The translations under genes and the position numbers were made by a program. From contig NZ_CP123990.1 in the NCBI RefSeq assembly GCF_029919115.1, forward strand, positions 3,684,501 to 3,748,500: DNA of 64,000 nt, read 5' to 3'. A model generated the notes under the pieces. The model saw only the letters and a list, made by a program, of their open reading frames with translations, had not been told where the DNA came from and did no database searches. The stretch comes from Variovorax paradoxus. GTDB lineage: Bacteria; Pseudomonadota; Gammaproteobacteria; Burkholderiales; Burkholderiaceae_C. This document shows, in pieces, positions 1-11,904 of the stretch (the first letter of the stretch is position 1; each line of letters starts with the position of its first letter).

Positions 1-398
1 AGCGGTGCGGGATAGATGTAGTTGCTGTTGAACTTCTGGCGGTTCAGGTCGAGCTCACCGTTCACCTTGGGCTTCAGCGCCGACTCGGCAATGTCCGCGG
101 AGGCTTGCGCCCGCGCCAGGCGCGCACGTGCCACCTGGAGGTTCGGATTGCCGGCCACAGCCTGGTCGACCAGCGTGTTGAGTTGCGCGTCGCCGAATGC
201 TCGCCACCATTGGCTGTCGACACTGGGCACAACTGCGGCGCTGGTGTCGGCGGCAATGCCGAGCGAAAACGCATCGCGCAGCTTGGCATGCGAGCCAATG
301 CCGGCCATGTCGGCACAGCCGGCCAGTGCAACCACCAGCACTGCGGCGGCCATGACGGGGGTGCGCCGCAGGACGCGGGCGGCGAAAGAATCAGTCAT
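1..398 (-). CDS. RND efflux outer membrane lipoprotein, NodT family (3' part cut by window edge)
   Basis: The reverse strand encodes the first ~130 residues of a TolC-like outer membrane factor; the rest lies left of the window. The start at 398 gives a signal peptide ending in a lipobox (LAGC), so the protein should be lipid-anchored and carry substrates across the outer membrane as part of a tripartite pump. The QWWRAFGDAQLNTLVDQA stretch followed by NPNLQVARARLARA is typical of the NodT family start of the helical barrel. The start codon overlaps the marR stop by 8 bp, so the two are probably one operon. Family assignment is firm; the substrate is unknown. Confidence 0.85.
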   Translation of the reverse strand, partial: MTDSFAARVLRRTPVMAAAVLVVALAGCADMAGIGSHAKLRDAFSLGIAADTSAAVVPSVDSQWWRAFGDAQLNTLVDQAVAGNPNLQVARARLARAQASADIAESALKPKVNGELDLNRQKFNSNYIYPAP

Positions 399-927
399 TT
401 TTTTCTCCACGGGCTGCAAGGGCCTGCGCGTTGTCGAGGATGCGGCGCAGATAGCCCTTGAGCTGCTCCCATTCCTCTTTGGTGAAACCCGCCAGGTGTT
501 CGTTCTGCACGCGGCTGAGCACGTATGGCACTTCCTTGGCGGCGGCGCGGCCTTCTTCGGTGAGTTCGATGTTGACCACGCGGCGGTCTTCGAGCGATCG
601 GACACGGCGGCACAGGCCCTTGGCTTCCAGGCGGTCGAGCAGGCGCGTCATGGCACCGGCGTCGAGCTCGCAAGCCCGGGCCAGTTCGGCCACCGTGGTG
701 GCGGCACCGACGTGCAACTTGTACAGAGGCAACCATTGGGGAAAGGTCGGGCTTCCGGGCTCGCACATGCGGGTTTCCACGGCCTGGGCCACCGCACTCA
801 ATATGCGCCGCATCAAATACCCGATGCTTTCCTCGGCCTTGTAGGTCTCGGCTCGGTAGAAGTCGGCCGGCCGCCGTTCGGGATCACCGGAGGCGGAGGG
901 GACTTGCGGGGTGTCTGCATCGCTCAT
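391..927 (-). CDS. MarR-family transcriptional regulator
   Basis: A 178-residue winged-helix regulator. The core shows the MarR fold: a helical N-terminus (SIGYLMRRILSAVAQAVE), recognition region TTVAELARACELDAGAMTRLLDRLEAKGL and wing RRVRSLEDRRVVNIELTEEG. An upstream ATG at 1035 would run through the promoter and operator, so the start at 927 is preferred. It is followed with overlap by the outer membrane efflux lipoprotein and diverges from an ABC exporter. The usual role for such a gene is a ligand-released repressor of efflux. A palindrome in its own promoter supports autorepression; the ligand cannot be told. Confidence 0.9.
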   Translation of the reverse strand: MSDADTPQVPSASGDPERRPADFYRAETYKAEESIGYLMRRILSAVAQAVETRMCEPGSPTFPQWLPLYKLHVGAATTVAELARACELDAGAMTRLLDRLEAKGLCRRVRSLEDRRVVNIELTEEGRAAAKEVPYVLSRVQNEHLAGFTKEEWEQLKGYLRRILDNAQALAARGEKND

Positions 928-934
928 GGCCAGA

Positions 935-963
935 ATATTAATTGCCCAAGCAATTATTGTCAA
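935..963 (-). promoter_or_regulatory. sigma-70 promoter of marR
   Basis: On the reverse strand a perfect -35 TTGACA (958-963) is separated by 17 bp from a -10 TAATAT (935-940), eight bases before the marR start codon. The spacer is almost entirely the palindromic operator described separately. Confidence 0.75.
939..956. promoter_or_regulatory. MarR-type operator palindrome
   Basis: TAATTGCCCAAGCAATTA is a perfect inverted repeat with 7-bp arms and a 4-bp centre. Size, A/T-flanked TTGC...GCAA arms and its place between the -35 and -10 of marR match known MarR operators. Binding here would block marR transcription and probably affect the divergent ABC exporter gene. Confidence 0.75.
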
Positions 964-990
964 GGCCGCCTTTGCGGCGGCAAGGGTCGC

Positions 991-996
991 TAGAAT
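991..996 (+). promoter_or_regulatory. candidate -10 box of the ABC exporter gene
   Basis: TAGAAT lies seven bases before the ATG at 1004 and no Shine-Dalgarno sequence is visible. If used, transcription would begin at or next to the start codon. No good -35 is found at 16-18 bp, so this is tentative. Confidence 0.35.
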
Positions 997-1003
997 CCGC
1001 GTC

Positions 1004-2788
1004 ATGGCTTCTTCTCCCCTGTCCTCACCGGCCAAGGGCTCGCCCCGATCGCTGTCGGGCCTGAGCCCTTTTCTTCGGCCCTACCGCGTCCAGATCGTGC
1101 TGGCCGGAATTTTTCTGGTGATGGCTGCCGTCACTACGCTGGTGTTTCCGCTGGCGCTGCGCAGCCTCATCGACGGCGGATTGATCAGCGCCGACAAGGG
1201 CGCTCAGACCATGGCGCTGCGGGAGCATTTCGGCGCCCTCTTCGCCGTGGCTGTCGCGTTGGGCCTGTTCTCGGCAGCACGCTTCTATACGGTGAGCTGG
1301 CTCGGCGAACGCGTCACGGCCGACCTGCGCAACGGGGTCTACGGACATGTGCTGCGCCAGAGCCCGGCGTTCTTCGAGACAACGCAAACCGGCGAAGTGC
1401 TGTCGCGCCTCACTGCCGACACCACGCTGGTGCAGACGGTGGTCGGCTCGTCGCTCAGCATGGGACTGCGCAACGCCGTCATGGGCGTGGGCGCGCTGGC
1501 GGTGCTGATCTGGACCAATCCCTATGTGATGGTGCAGGTGCTGGGGATCCTGGTGCTGGTGGTGCTGCCGAGCATGTGGTTCGGCCGCCGCGTGCGCAAA
1601 CTCTCGCGCGCCAGCCAGGACCGCGTGGCCGATTCGAGCGCCATTGCGGCCGAGGTGCTCAATGCGATTCCGGTGGTGCAAAGCTACACAGCGGAAGCGC
1701 GCGAAGCCGGCCGCTTCAATGCGTCGACAGAGAACGCATTCAGAACCGCCGTGCGGCGCACCAAGGCACGCTCGGTGCTGGTGGCATTCATCATCATCGC
1801 GACCTCGGCGGCGCTGCTCTGGGGCCTGTATCAGGGCACGCAAGCCGTGCTGCGCGGGGACATCACCGCGGGCCACCTGGGCCAGACGGTGGTCTACGTT
1901 GCGATTCTTGCAAGTGCAACCGCCGTGCTCGGCGAGGTCTATGGCGACCTGCTGCGCGCCGCCGGAGCAACCGAGCGCCTGATGGAACTGCTGCACGCAC
2001 CAGCGGCCATCGTTTCGCCGGCGAATCCGGCGGCTGCGCCTGTTCCCGTCGCGGGCAGTGCCGTCAAGTTCGAGACCGTCACTTTTCACTATCCTTCCAG
2101 GCCCGGCACTCCGGCGCTCAAAGACTTCAGCCTGGACGTCGCACCCGGCGAAACCGTGGCGCTGGTGGGTTCCAGCGGCGCCGGCAAGAGCACGGTGTTC
2201 CAGCTGCTGCTGCGCTACTACGATCCGCAGTCCGGCCGGCTGCTGCTCGACGGCGCGCCGCTGGCTTCATTGGCGTTGCCAGACCTGCGCACGCGCATCG
2301 GGCTGGTGCCGCAAGACGCGGTAATTTTCTCGGCCAGCGCGTTCGAGAACATTCGCTATGGACGCCCCGAGGCGACGGCCGACGAAGTGCACGCCGCCGC
2401 CCGCGCGGCCTTTGCACACGACTTTCTGCAGGCGCTGCCCGCGGGCTACGACACTTTCCTGGGCGAACGCGGGGTGCGCCTTTCGGGCGGACAGCGCCAG
2501 CGCATTGCAATTGCGCGCGCCATTCTCAAGAACCCGCCGCTGCTGCTGCTCGACGAAGCCACGAGTGCGCTCGATGCGGAGAGCGAGCGCATGGTGCAGG
2601 CCGCGCTCGAATCGGCCATGGAAGGCCGCACCACGCTGGTCATTGCGCACCGGCTTGCCACGGTGCAGAAGGCCGACCGCATCATCGTGCTGGACCATGG
2701 CGGCATCGTCGAACAGGGAACGCACGCCACGCTGGTGGCGCAAGGCGGGGTGTATGCCCGCCTTGCCGCCCTTCAGTTCACGGCCTGA
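1004..2788 (+). CDS. ABC exporter, fused permease-ATPase (MsbA/BmrA type half-transporter)
   Basis: A 594-residue half-transporter, presumably acting as a homodimer in the inner membrane. The first ~310 residues hold a six-helix transmembrane domain. The ATPase domain follows with Walker A GSSGAGKS (near residue 388), signature LSGGQRQRIAIARA (near 495) and Walker B LLLLDEATSALD (near 515), then the H-loop VIAHRLAT. The start at 1004 is chosen over an upstream codon at 911 because the extra segment would span the marR operator. Divergence from marR and the neighbouring outer membrane factor suggest drug or lipid-like substrate export; the actual substrate is not determinable. Confidence 0.9.
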   Translation: MASSPLSSPAKGSPRSLSGLSPFLRPYRVQIVLAGIFLVMAAVTTLVFPLALRSLIDGGLISADKGAQTMALREHFGALFAVAVALGLFSAARFYTVSWLGERVTADLRNGVYGHVLRQSPAFFETTQTGEVLSRLTADTTLVQTVVGSSLSMGLRNAVMGVGALAVLIWTNPYVMVQVLGILVLVVLPSMWFGRRVRKLSRASQDRVADSSAIAAEVLNAIPVVQSYTAEAREAGRFNASTENAFRTAVRRTKARSVLVAFIIIATSAALLWGLYQGTQAVLRGDITAGHLGQTVVYVAILASATAVLGEVYGDLLRAAGATERLMELLHAPAAIVSPANPAAAPVPVAGSAVKFETVTFHYPSRPGTPALKDFSLDVAPGETVALVGSSGAGKSTVFQLLLRYYDPQSGRLLLDGAPLASLALPDLRTRIGLVPQDAVIFSASAFENIRYGRPEATADEVHAAARAAFAHDFLQALPAGYDTFLGERGVRLSGGQRQRIAIARAILKNPPLLLLDEATSALDAESERMVQAALESAMEGRTTLVIAHRLATVQKADRIIVLDHGGIVEQGTHATLVAQGGVYARLAALQFTA

Positions 2789-2824
2789 AGCGCAAGAGCC
2801 TCGACGGGAGGCAGCGGATTGCTG

Positions 2825-3283
2825 CTACTGCAGCGTTTCCTTCAGCGCTGCGGGAATCGGCAGCGGCATGACCGGAATGCCCTCATCGAGCAACGCTTCG
2901 GTCTGCTCACGGGTTGCCTGGCCGCGAATGCCGCGCTCTTCGGTTTCGCCGTAATGCATCTTGCGCGCCTCGTCGGCAAAGCGGTCGCCGACATCTTCGG
3001 TCTTTGCAAGGACTTCGCGCACGGCGCGCATCCAGCGTGCCTCCGGAGACTGTTCGGCGGGCACTTGGGCCGCGGCGGGGGCCGGTGACGCAGCGGCTTC
3101 CGCAGGTGCCTTGGCGTTGCCCAGGTTGAGGCGCGGTGCGCTCAACAGCTTGACGATGCGCGTGTCGGCACAGACCGGGCATTCGACCAGGCCGCCGGCG
3201 AGTTGATTTTCAAAAGCTTCGTTGGACGCAAACCAGCCTTCGAAGCCGTGGCCGTGCGAGCAGCGGAGATCGAGAACCTTCAT
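2825..3283 (-). CDS. DUF1178 family protein
   Basis: A 152-residue protein of unknown function. The N-terminus MKVLDLRCSHGHGFEGWF and the later CPVC pair resemble a small zinc-ribbon; a low-complexity Ala/Pro linker follows (about residues 60-80). The C-terminal half (ARWMRAVREVLAKTEDVG...EARKMHYGE) is the conserved DUF1178 helix region ending in GIPVMPLPIP. It is the last gene of the minus-strand series behind the NUDIX gene and faces the ABC exporter gene convergently. No reaction is known for the family. Confidence 0.85.
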   Translation of the reverse strand: MKVLDLRCSHGHGFEGWFASNEAFENQLAGGLVECPVCADTRIVKLLSAPRLNLGNAKAPAEAAASPAPAAAQVPAEQSPEARWMRAVREVLAKTEDVGDRFADEARKMHYGETEERGIRGQATREQTEALLDEGIPVMPLPIPAALKETLQ

Positions 3284-3290
3284 GCGCGGA

Positions 3291-3896
3291 TTATCCCGCG
3301 CCGCCTTGCGAAGCGGTGCCCTGCCAATCGAGTGCCCATGCGCCCGAAAGGACGTTCTGCAGCCACAGCGTGCAGGTGAGCGACTTGGCGTCGGTGATCT
3401 TTCCTTCGCGGCACCAGCCGGCCACTTCCTGCGGGGTGGCGGTGAACACGTCGAGAAACTCGCCGTGGTCGAGCTGGCGCGTGCCGAGCGAGAGGCCGCG
3501 CGCAAAGTAGATGTGGATGATTTCGGTGGAATACGCAACCGCCAGGTGCATGGCGCCTGCGTAGGCCCACTCGCGCGCGGTGTAGCCGGTTTCCTCGAGC
3601 AGTTCGCGCTGGCCGCAAACGAGCGGATCTTCACCGGCGTCGAGCTTGCCGGCCGGAAACTCGATCATCACGTGCCCCACGGGGTAGCGGTATTGCCGCT
3701 CGAGCACCACCCGGCCGTCGTCCAGCAACGGAACCACCACCACCGCGCCCGGATGGATCACGTATTCGCGCGTAGCGGTGTGGCCGTCAGGCAGGCGCAC
3801 GGTGTCGCGGCATACCTGCAGAAAGTTGCCCTTGAGCAGCACCTCGCTGGCCGTACGTTCTTCCTTCAGGTGCGAGTCGATGGCCGGATCAGTCAT
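3291..3896 (-). CDS. NUDIX hydrolase, ADP-ribose/ADP-sugar pyrophosphatase type
   Basis: A 201-residue hydrolase likely to cleave ADP-ribose or a similar nucleoside diphosphate sugar. The NUDIX box GKLDAGEDPLVCGQRELLEE-TGY carries the G(x5)E(x7)REUxEExGU pattern with all catalytic glutamates. The LERQYRYPVGHVMIEFPAGK segment before the box is typical of NudF/ADPRase enzymes. Its start overlaps the DUF2818 stop by 8 bp, so it is translationally linked to the end of the complex I operon, an arrangement common in Burkholderiales. The substrate is inferred from family only. Confidence 0.88.
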   Translation of the reverse strand: MTDPAIDSHLKEERTASEVLLKGNFLQVCRDTVRLPDGHTATREYVIHPGAVVVVPLLDDGRVVLERQYRYPVGHVMIEFPAGKLDAGEDPLVCGQRELLEETGYTAREWAYAGAMHLAVAYSTEIIHIYFARGLSLGTRQLDHGEFLDVFTATPQEVAGWCREGKITDAKSLTCTLWLQNVLSGAWALDWQGTASQGGAG

Positions 3897-4203
3897 GTGA
3901 GTGCCTATGCTTCATCAGGTAGCGCCAGGTGAACCCGGGAAAAGCCAGCACGATGAAGAGCGCGCCGGTCACTGCATAGAACTCCCAGCCTTGGGGAGCA
4001 ATCTGCCCTGCCCGGCTCTCGAACAGAAAGCCGATGCCGCCGGCAACAAAATACAGCACCACCAATTCGGCGAGCCGCACCGCGAGCGGCTTGGGCTTGG
4101 CGGCCAGCGGCACGACGCCGAACAACCGCTCATTGAAGAACGGCAGGTTGGCCGCCACCAGCGCTACCAGCAGAACGACCCAGACCGATGCGGTTTGCGA
4201 CAC
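3889..4203 (-). CDS. DUF2818 family membrane protein
   Basis: A 104-residue inner membrane protein with three hydrophobic helices: residues ~5-25 (VWVVLLVALVAANLPF), ~43-62 (LAELVVLYFVAGGIGFLF) and ~73-95. It sits 16 bp after nuoN and is the customary passenger gene after nuo operons in betaproteobacteria, which suggests but does not prove a link with complex I. No catalytic motif is visible. Confidence 0.85.
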   Translation of the reverse strand: MSQTASVWVVLLVALVAANLPFFNERLFGVVPLAAKPKPLAVRLAELVVLYFVAGGIGFLFESRAGQIAPQGWEFYAVTGALFIVLAFPGFTWRYLMKHRHSHD

Positions 4204-4219
4204 CGTGAGCGAACCGGGA

Positions 4220-5707
4220 TCAGTTGGCCAGCGTGGCCACGATCGCCTTGGCGCACAGCGTCATGAGGCCGCCGGGAACAATGCCCAGCACGAGAATGAG
4301 CAAGCCATTGACCGAGAGCACGGCACGCACGTCGCGCGGCGCCGAGACGGTGCTGGCGGTAACGGGCGCATCGAAGTACATGACCTTGACCACACGCAGG
4401 TAGTAGAAGGCGCCGATCAGCGACATGATCACTGCGAACACCGCCAGGCCGATGTAGATTGCCTGGCCCGACGCGATCAGCGCCTGGAGCACCGCCAGCT
4501 TGGCGTAGAAGCCGACCAGCGGCGGCAGGCCGGCAAGCGAGAACATCGCAATGGCCATCACGCCGGCATACAGCGGGCTGCGCTGGTTGAGGCCGGCAAG
4601 GTCGGTGATCTCTTCGCTTTCGAAGCCTTCGCGAGCCAGCAGCAGGATGATGCCGAAGCTTGCCAGCGTGGTCAGCACGTAGGTGACGATGTAGAACATC
4701 GACGCGCTGTATGCGAACTGCGCGTTGTAGGTATTGCCGTTGACCACGCCCGCCACCAGGCCGAGCAGCATGAAGCCCATTTGCGCGATGGTCGAGTAGG
4801 CCAGCATGCGCTTGAGGTTGGTCTGCGCAATGGCGGCCAGGTTGCCCACCAGCAGCGAGGCGACGGCCAGCAGGGCCAGCATCTGCTGCCAGTCGATGGC
4901 CAGCGGCAGCAGCCCTTCCACCAGCAGGCGGATGATGATGGCAAAGGCGGCCAGTTCAGGCGCCGCGCCGATCAGCAGCGTGACCGCCGTCGGTGCGCCC
5001 TGGTACACGTCGGGCACCCACATGTGGAAAGGCGCAGCCCCCACCTTGAAGGCCAGGCCCGCAACGATGAAGACCAGGCCGAACACCAGCACCTGGTGGT
5101 TCACCTTGCCGCTGGCGATGATCTTGAACACCTCGTTCACGTCGAGCGAACCGGTTGCGCCGTAGAGCATCGACAGGCCGTAGAGCAAAAAGCCGCTGGC
5201 CATGGCGCCGAGCACAAAGTACTTCATGGCCGCCTCGCTGGCCACCGCGTTGTCGCGGCGCAGCGCCACCAGGGCGTAGCTGGACAAGGTGAGCAGTTCG
5301 AGACCCAGGTAGATCAGGAGGAAGTTACTGCCCGAGATCATCACGAACATGCCCAGCAGCGCAAACATGCTGATGGTGAACAGCTCGCCGCCGCGCAGCA
5401 TGTCGCGGTCCGCCGCATAGGGGCGGCCATAGACCAGCGTGACCATCAATGCCACCGTGGCAAAGCACTTGAGCCAGTTGCCCATGGGGTCGCTCACGAC
5501 CATGCCGCCAAAGCCATAGATCGTCTTGCCGTCGTTGGCGGCCATGCCGGTGAGCACAGCCACCACGGCCAGCGTGAGCAGCGTCAGGATGTAGGTGCGC
5601 GTGCGGCGGGCGCTGGTGGTCGACAGGTCGACCAGCGCAATGACGCAGGCCATGACCAGCAGCACGATTTCGGGGTAGATCGCGACCCAGCTGAGTTTGT
5701 CAATCAT
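4220..5707 (-). CDS. nuoN: NADH-quinone oxidoreductase subunit N
   Basis: A 495-residue, ~14-helix antiporter-like proton channel of the complex I membrane arm, last of the 14 nuo genes. Recognisable conserved blocks are [15 protein letters not shown], the lysine-bearing [36 protein letters not shown] and the [19 protein letters not shown] segment. Length and order (NuoM-NuoN) are normal. It starts 24 bp after nuoM. Confidence 0.97.
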   Translation of the reverse strand: MIDKLSWVAIYPEIVLLVMACVIALVDLSTTSARRTRTYILTLLTLAVVAVLTGMAANDGKTIYGFGGMVVSDPMGNWLKCFATVALMVTLVYGRPYAADRDMLRGGELFTISMFALLGMFVMISGSNFLLIYLGLELLTLSSYALVALRRDNAVASEAAMKYFVLGAMASGFLLYGLSMLYGATGSLDVNEVFKIIASGKVNHQVLVFGLVFIVAGLAFKVGAAPFHMWVPDVYQGAPTAVTLLIGAAPELAAFAIIIRLLVEGLLPLAIDWQQMLALLAVASLLVGNLAAIAQTNLKRMLAYSTIAQMGFMLLGLVAGVVNGNTYNAQFAYSASMFYIVTYVLTTLASFGIILLLAREGFESEEITDLAGLNQRSPLYAGVMAIAMFSLAGLPPLVGFYAKLAVLQALIASGQAIYIGLAVFAVIMSLIGAFYYLRVVKVMYFDAPVTASTVSAPRDVRAVLSVNGLLILVLGIVPGGLMTLCAKAIVATLAN

Positions 5708-5731
5708 CTCGTTCTCTTCTTCAGCGTGGAA

Positions 5732-7207
5732 TCAGGGCAGTTTGGAAGTTGCCACGTGGCGCAGGAGCTCCGTCACGGAAACGTCCATCACATCGGTGAA
5801 TGGCTTCGGATAGATGCCCATCCACAGCACGGCAATGGCCAGCAGCGACAGCATCAGGAACTCGCGGGCGTTGATGTCGGTGAGCTCCTTGACGTGATCG
5901 TTGCCGACCGGGCCAAGGTACACGCGCTTGTACATCCAGAGGGTGTACGCCGCGCCGAAGATCAGTGCCGTTGCAGCGCCGAGGCCGATCCAGAAGTTGG
6001 ACTTGACCGCACCCAGGATGACCATCCACTCGCCCACGAAACCGGCGGTGCCCGGCAGGCCGCAATTGGCCATGGCGAACAGCAGCGCGAAGGCGGCGAA
6101 CTTGGGCATGGTGTTGACCACGCCGCCGTAGTCGGCAATCTGGCGCGAATGCACGCGGTCGTACAGCACGCCGATGCCCAGGAACATGGCACCCGAGACA
6201 AAGCCGTGCGCAATCATCTGCACGATGCCGCCGGAAACGCCCAACTCGTTGAAGATGAAGAAGCCGAGCGTCACGAAGCCCATGTGCGCAACGGACGAAT
6301 AAGCCACGAGCTTCTTCATGTCTTCCTGCACCAGCGCCACCAGGCCGACGTAGATCACCGCGATGAGCGACAGCGCAATCATGAGCCAGGCCCATTCGTG
6401 CGAGGCGTCAGGGGCAATCGGCATCGAGAAGCGCAGGAAGCCGTAGGCACCCAGCTTCAGCATGATGGCGGCCAGCACCGCCGAGCCGCCGGTCGGCGCC
6501 TCGACGTGCACGTCGGGCAGCCAGGTGTGAACCGGCCACATCGGCACCTTGACGGCAAAGGCGGCAAAGAACGCGAAGAACAGGAAGGTCTGCGCCGTCG
6601 AGCCGAGCGGCAGCTTGTGCCAGCTCAGGATGTCGAAGCTGCCGCCCGACTTGTTGTACAGGTAGATCAGCGCCACCAGCATCAGCAGCGAGCCGAGCAA
6701 GGTGTAGATGAAAAACTTGAACGCCGCGTAGATCTTGTTCGGGCCGCCCCAGATACCGATGATCAGGTACATCGGGATCAGCGTGGCTTCGAAGAACACG
6801 TAGAACAGAATGCCGTCGAGCGCGGCAAACACGCCGATCATGAAGCCCGAAAGAATCAGGAACGCACCCATGTACTGGTTGACGCGCTCCGTGATCACTT
6901 CCCAGGCCGAGATCACGACCACCACGGTAATGAACGAGGTCAGCAGCACCAGCCAGAGCGACAGCCCGTCGACACCGAGATGGTAGTTGACGTTGAAGCG
7001 CGCAATCCAGCTGGCCTTCTCGACGAACTGCATTGCCGCAGTGCCGTTCTGGAAGCCCGTGTAAAGCGGCACGGTGACCAGGAAGCTGACGATCGCACCG
7101 ACCAGCGCGACCCATCGCACGCCCCTGGCGTTCTCGTCACGCCCAAACGCCAGCAGCGCGGTACCGAATGCGATCGGCACCCAGATGGCAAGGCTCAACA
7201 AACCCAT
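5732..7207 (-). CDS. nuoM: NADH-quinone oxidoreductase subunit M
   Basis: A 491-residue antiporter-like subunit pumping protons in the membrane arm. Diagnostic segments include GVDGLSLWLVLLTSFI, the FFEATLIPMYLIIGIWGG block with the essential membrane glutamate, KVPMWPVHTWLPDVHVEAPT, and the DMKKLVAYSSVAHMGF stretch. The start at 7207 lies 25 bp after nuoL. Length is as expected. Confidence 0.97.
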   Translation of the reverse strand: MGLLSLAIWVPIAFGTALLAFGRDENARGVRWVALVGAIVSFLVTVPLYTGFQNGTAAMQFVEKASWIARFNVNYHLGVDGLSLWLVLLTSFITVVVVISAWEVITERVNQYMGAFLILSGFMIGVFAALDGILFYVFFEATLIPMYLIIGIWGGPNKIYAAFKFFIYTLLGSLLMLVALIYLYNKSGGSFDILSWHKLPLGSTAQTFLFFAFFAAFAVKVPMWPVHTWLPDVHVEAPTGGSAVLAAIMLKLGAYGFLRFSMPIAPDASHEWAWLMIALSLIAVIYVGLVALVQEDMKKLVAYSSVAHMGFVTLGFFIFNELGVSGGIVQMIAHGFVSGAMFLGIGVLYDRVHSRQIADYGGVVNTMPKFAAFALLFAMANCGLPGTAGFVGEWMVILGAVKSNFWIGLGAATALIFGAAYTLWMYKRVYLGPVGNDHVKELTDINAREFLMLSLLAIAVLWMGIYPKPFTDVMDVSVTELLRHVATSKLP

Positions 7208-7232
7208 TTTTCTTTTTCTCCAGCGTTCGGGC

Positions 7233-9269
<2,037 letters not shown>

Positions 9270-9276
9270 ACTGCTT

Positions 9277-9585
9277 TCAACCCTTGAGCGAGTTGAGTTC
9301 GTCTACGTTGATGTTGGATTTGTTGCGGAACAACAAGACCAGCAGCGCGAGACCGATTGCCGACTCGGCCGCAGCCACCGTCAGGATGAAGAACACGAAG
9401 ATCTGGCCGTGCATGTCGCCCAGGTAGTACGAGAACGCCACGAAGTTCATGTTCACCGCAAGCAGCATCAACTCGATCGCCATCAGCAGCACGATGAGGT
9501 TCTTGCGGTTCAGGAAAATGCCGATCACCGATAGCGCAAAGAGCATTGCGCCAAGCGAAAGAAAGTGTCCGAGCGTGAGCGTCAT
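9277..9585 (-). CDS. nuoK: NADH-quinone oxidoreductase subunit K
   Basis: A 102-residue, three-helix membrane subunit. The conserved membrane glutamates appear in [13 protein letters not shown] and in the helix [16 protein letters not shown]. It overlaps nuoJ by 4 bp (ATGA), indicating translational coupling. Confidence 0.97.
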   Translation of the reverse strand: MTLTLGHFLSLGAMLFALSVIGIFLNRKNLIVLLMAIELMLLAVNMNFVAFSYYLGDMHGQIFVFFILTVAAAESAIGLALLVLLFRNKSNINVDELNSLKG

Positions 9586-10250
9586 GCCTTGTTTTCCTTT
9601 GCCGCCGCTGCTGCGCCTGCATCTACGGGTGCTTCGACCACGGGCTCGGCGGCGCGCGTGACCTGCATCTGCACGATGCGCACGCGGTCGCGCGCCTTCA
9701 CGCGCACCTGGTCCGACGGGTTGACGTACTTGCTGTCCTTGCGGGTACGCAGCGTGAGGGCAATGGCGGCCACAATGGCCACGAGCAGGATGACGGCTGC
9801 AATCTCGAGCGGGTACAGGTACTCGGAGTACAGCAGCTTGCCGAGCTCGAGCGTGTTGGAGCTGTTGGCCGCAACGGCAGCCCCGGCGCGCGGCGGCTCC
9901 GCCAGGCGGAAGCCGCCCATCAGCACGGCAGCCATCTCAAGCGCAATGAGTGCGCCCACGCCGGCGGCCAGCGGAAAGTGCTTCCAGAAGCCCTGCCGCA
10001 GCCCGTCGACGTTGATGTCCAGCATCATCACCACGAAGAGGAACAGCACCATCACCGCGCCCACGTAGACGAGCACGAGCGAGATCGCCAGGAACTCGGC
10101 GCGCAGCAGCAGCCAGATGGCGGACGCCTGGAAGAAGGCGAGCACAAGGTACAGCGCCGCGTACACGGGATTGCGGGCGGTGATGACGCGGAAGGCCGCG
10201 AACAGCAGCACCGCGGCAAACAGATAGAACAGACCGGTCTTGACGTCCAT
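9582..10250 (-). CDS. nuoJ: NADH-quinone oxidoreductase subunit J
   Basis: A 222-residue membrane subunit with five predicted helices; [19 protein letters not shown] and [18 protein letters not shown] are the conserved segments, the latter including the pi-bulge helix. After helix five the protein has an alanine- and charge-rich cytoplasmic tail (about residues 170-222), longer than in E. coli. Confidence 0.96.
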   Translation of the reverse strand: MDVKTGLFYLFAAVLLFAAFRVITARNPVYAALYLVLAFFQASAIWLLLRAEFLAISLVLVYVGAVMVLFLFVVMMLDINVDGLRQGFWKHFPLAAGVGALIALEMAAVLMGGFRLAEPPRAGAAVAANSSNTLELGKLLYSEYLYPLEIAAVILLVAIVAAIALTLRTRKDSKYVNPSDQVRVKARDRVRIVQMQVTRAAEPVVEAPVDAGAAAAAKENKA

Positions 10251-10288
10251 TGGAATTCGAATTGGTACGGGGTTCGGGCTGGCCGGGA

Positions 10289-10810
10289 TCAGCGGTACTT
10301 GGCGTCAGCCGCCTTGTTCGCTGCAATTTCTTTTTCGTAGCGGTCGCCCACGGCCAGGAGCATGTCCTTGGTGAAGTACAGGTCGCCGCGCTTTTCGCCG
10401 TGGTATTCGAAGATGTGGGTCTCGACGATCGAATCGACCGGGCAGCTTTCTTCGCAGAAGCCGCAGAAGATGCACTTGGTCAGGTCGATGTCGTAGCGCG
10501 TGGTGCGGCGCGAGCCGTCGTCGCGCACATCGGATTCGATGGTGATGGCAAGTGCGGGGCACACGGCCTCGCAGAGCTTGCAGGCAATGCAGCGTTCTTC
10601 GCCGTTTTCATAGCGGCGCAGCGCATGCAGGCCCCGAAAACGCGGCGACAGCGGCGTCTTCTCTTCCGGGAACTGCACCGTGATCTTGCGGGCGAAAGCG
10701 TACTTGCCGGTGATGGCCAGGCCCTTGAACAGTTCGAACAGCATGAAGCTGCCCAGGAAGTCCTTGAGCGAGAACGGAGCCGACGTTGTTGCGGTATGCG
10801 CAGCAGACAT
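10289..10810 (-). CDS. nuoI: NADH-quinone oxidoreductase subunit I (two 4Fe-4S clusters)
   Basis: A 173-residue peripheral subunit carrying electrons through clusters N6a and N6b. Two ferredoxin motifs are intact: [12 protein letters not shown] and [12 protein letters not shown]. The start at 10810 is preferred over an in-frame ATG at 10882, which would overlap nuoH. It begins 17 bp after nuoH. Confidence 0.97.
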   Translation of the reverse strand: MSAAHTATTSAPFSLKDFLGSFMLFELFKGLAITGKYAFARKITVQFPEEKTPLSPRFRGLHALRRYENGEERCIACKLCEAVCPALAITIESDVRDDGSRRTTRYDIDLTKCIFCGFCEESCPVDSIVETHIFEYHGEKRGDLYFTKDMLLAVGDRYEKEIAANKAADAKYR

Positions 10811-10827
10811 GATGTTGGCGCTTCCAG

Positions 10828-11904
10828 TTATTTCCAGATATTGAACGGGGTCTGCATCCAGGCGCCGACCACGACCAGCCACACGAGCGTGACCGGAATG
10901 AAGATCTTCCAGCCCAGACGCATGATCTGGTCATAGCGGAAGCGCGGGAACGTCGAGCGAACCCACAGGAACATGGTGACCACGCAAAAGGTCTTGGCGC
11001 CGAGCCAGATCCAGCCGGGAATGAAGCTCAGGAACTCGAACGGCGGCAGCCATCCACCGAGGAACAGCACCACGCACAGGATCGAGACCAGCCACATGTT
11101 GGCGTACTCGGCCAGGAAGAACATGGCAAAGCTCATGCCCGAGTACTCGATCATGTGGCCCGCAACGATTTCGGACTCGCCTTCGACCACGTCGAAGGGG
11201 TGGCGGTTGGTTTCAGCCAGGCCCGAGATGAAGTAGACGACGAAGATCGGCAACAGCGGCAGCCAGTTCCACGACAGGAACCCAACCCCCATTTCGGCAA
11301 AGGTACCCTTGCCCTGGACATTCACGATTTCGCTCATGTTCAGGCTGCCCGAAACCATCAGCACCACGACGAAGCAGAAGCCCATCGCGATTTCGTAGCT
11401 CACCATTTGCGCCGAGGCGCGCAGCGCGCCAAGGAACGCGTACTTCGAGTTCGATGCCCAGCCCGCGATGATCACGCCGTAGACCTCGAGCGAGGTGATG
11501 GCCATCACGAACAGCAGGCCGGCATTGATGTTGGCCAGCGCCATTTCGGGGCCGAACGGAATCACGGCCCATGCGACGAGCGCCGGCATGATGGTCATGA
11601 TCGGGCCCAGCAGGAACAGGCCCTTGTTGGCGACCGTCGGAAGAATGATTTCCTTGGTCATCAGCTTGAGCGCGTCGGCAATGGGCTGCAGCAGGCCCAG
11701 CGGTCCGATCCGGTTCGGGCCCACGCGGATCTGCGTGAAGCCGATGGCCTTGCGTTCCCACAGCGTGAGGTAGGCCACGGCGCCCATCAGCGGAAGCACG
11801 ACCACGATGATCTTGATCAATGTCCAGATCACGGGCCAACCCGCCGAGGTCCACCAGCCGGCGTTGATCAGCCCCTGGCCGAAAGCATGCACTGCGTCGA
11901 TCAT
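10828..11904 (-). CDS. nuoH: NADH-quinone oxidoreductase subunit H
   Basis: A 358-residue membrane subunit forming part of the quinone-binding cavity between the two arms. Conserved blocks are [20 protein letters not shown], the charged loop [18 protein letters not shown] and the [16 protein letters not shown] helix. Its start overlaps the nuoG stop by 4 bp. Confidence 0.97.
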   Translation of the reverse strand: MIDAVHAFGQGLINAGWWTSAGWPVIWTLIKIIVVVLPLMGAVAYLTLWERKAIGFTQIRVGPNRIGPLGLLQPIADALKLMTKEIILPTVANKGLFLLGPIMTIMPALVAWAVIPFGPEMALANINAGLLFVMAITSLEVYGVIIAGWASNSKYAFLGALRASAQMVSYEIAMGFCFVVVLMVSGSLNMSEIVNVQGKGTFAEMGVGFLSWNWLPLLPIFVVYFISGLAETNRHPFDVVEGESEIVAGHMIEYSGMSFAMFFLAEYANMWLVSILCVVLFLGGWLPPFEFLSFIPGWIWLGAKTFCVVTMFLWVRSTFPRFRYDQIMRLGWKIFIPVTLVWLVVVGAWMQTPFNIWK

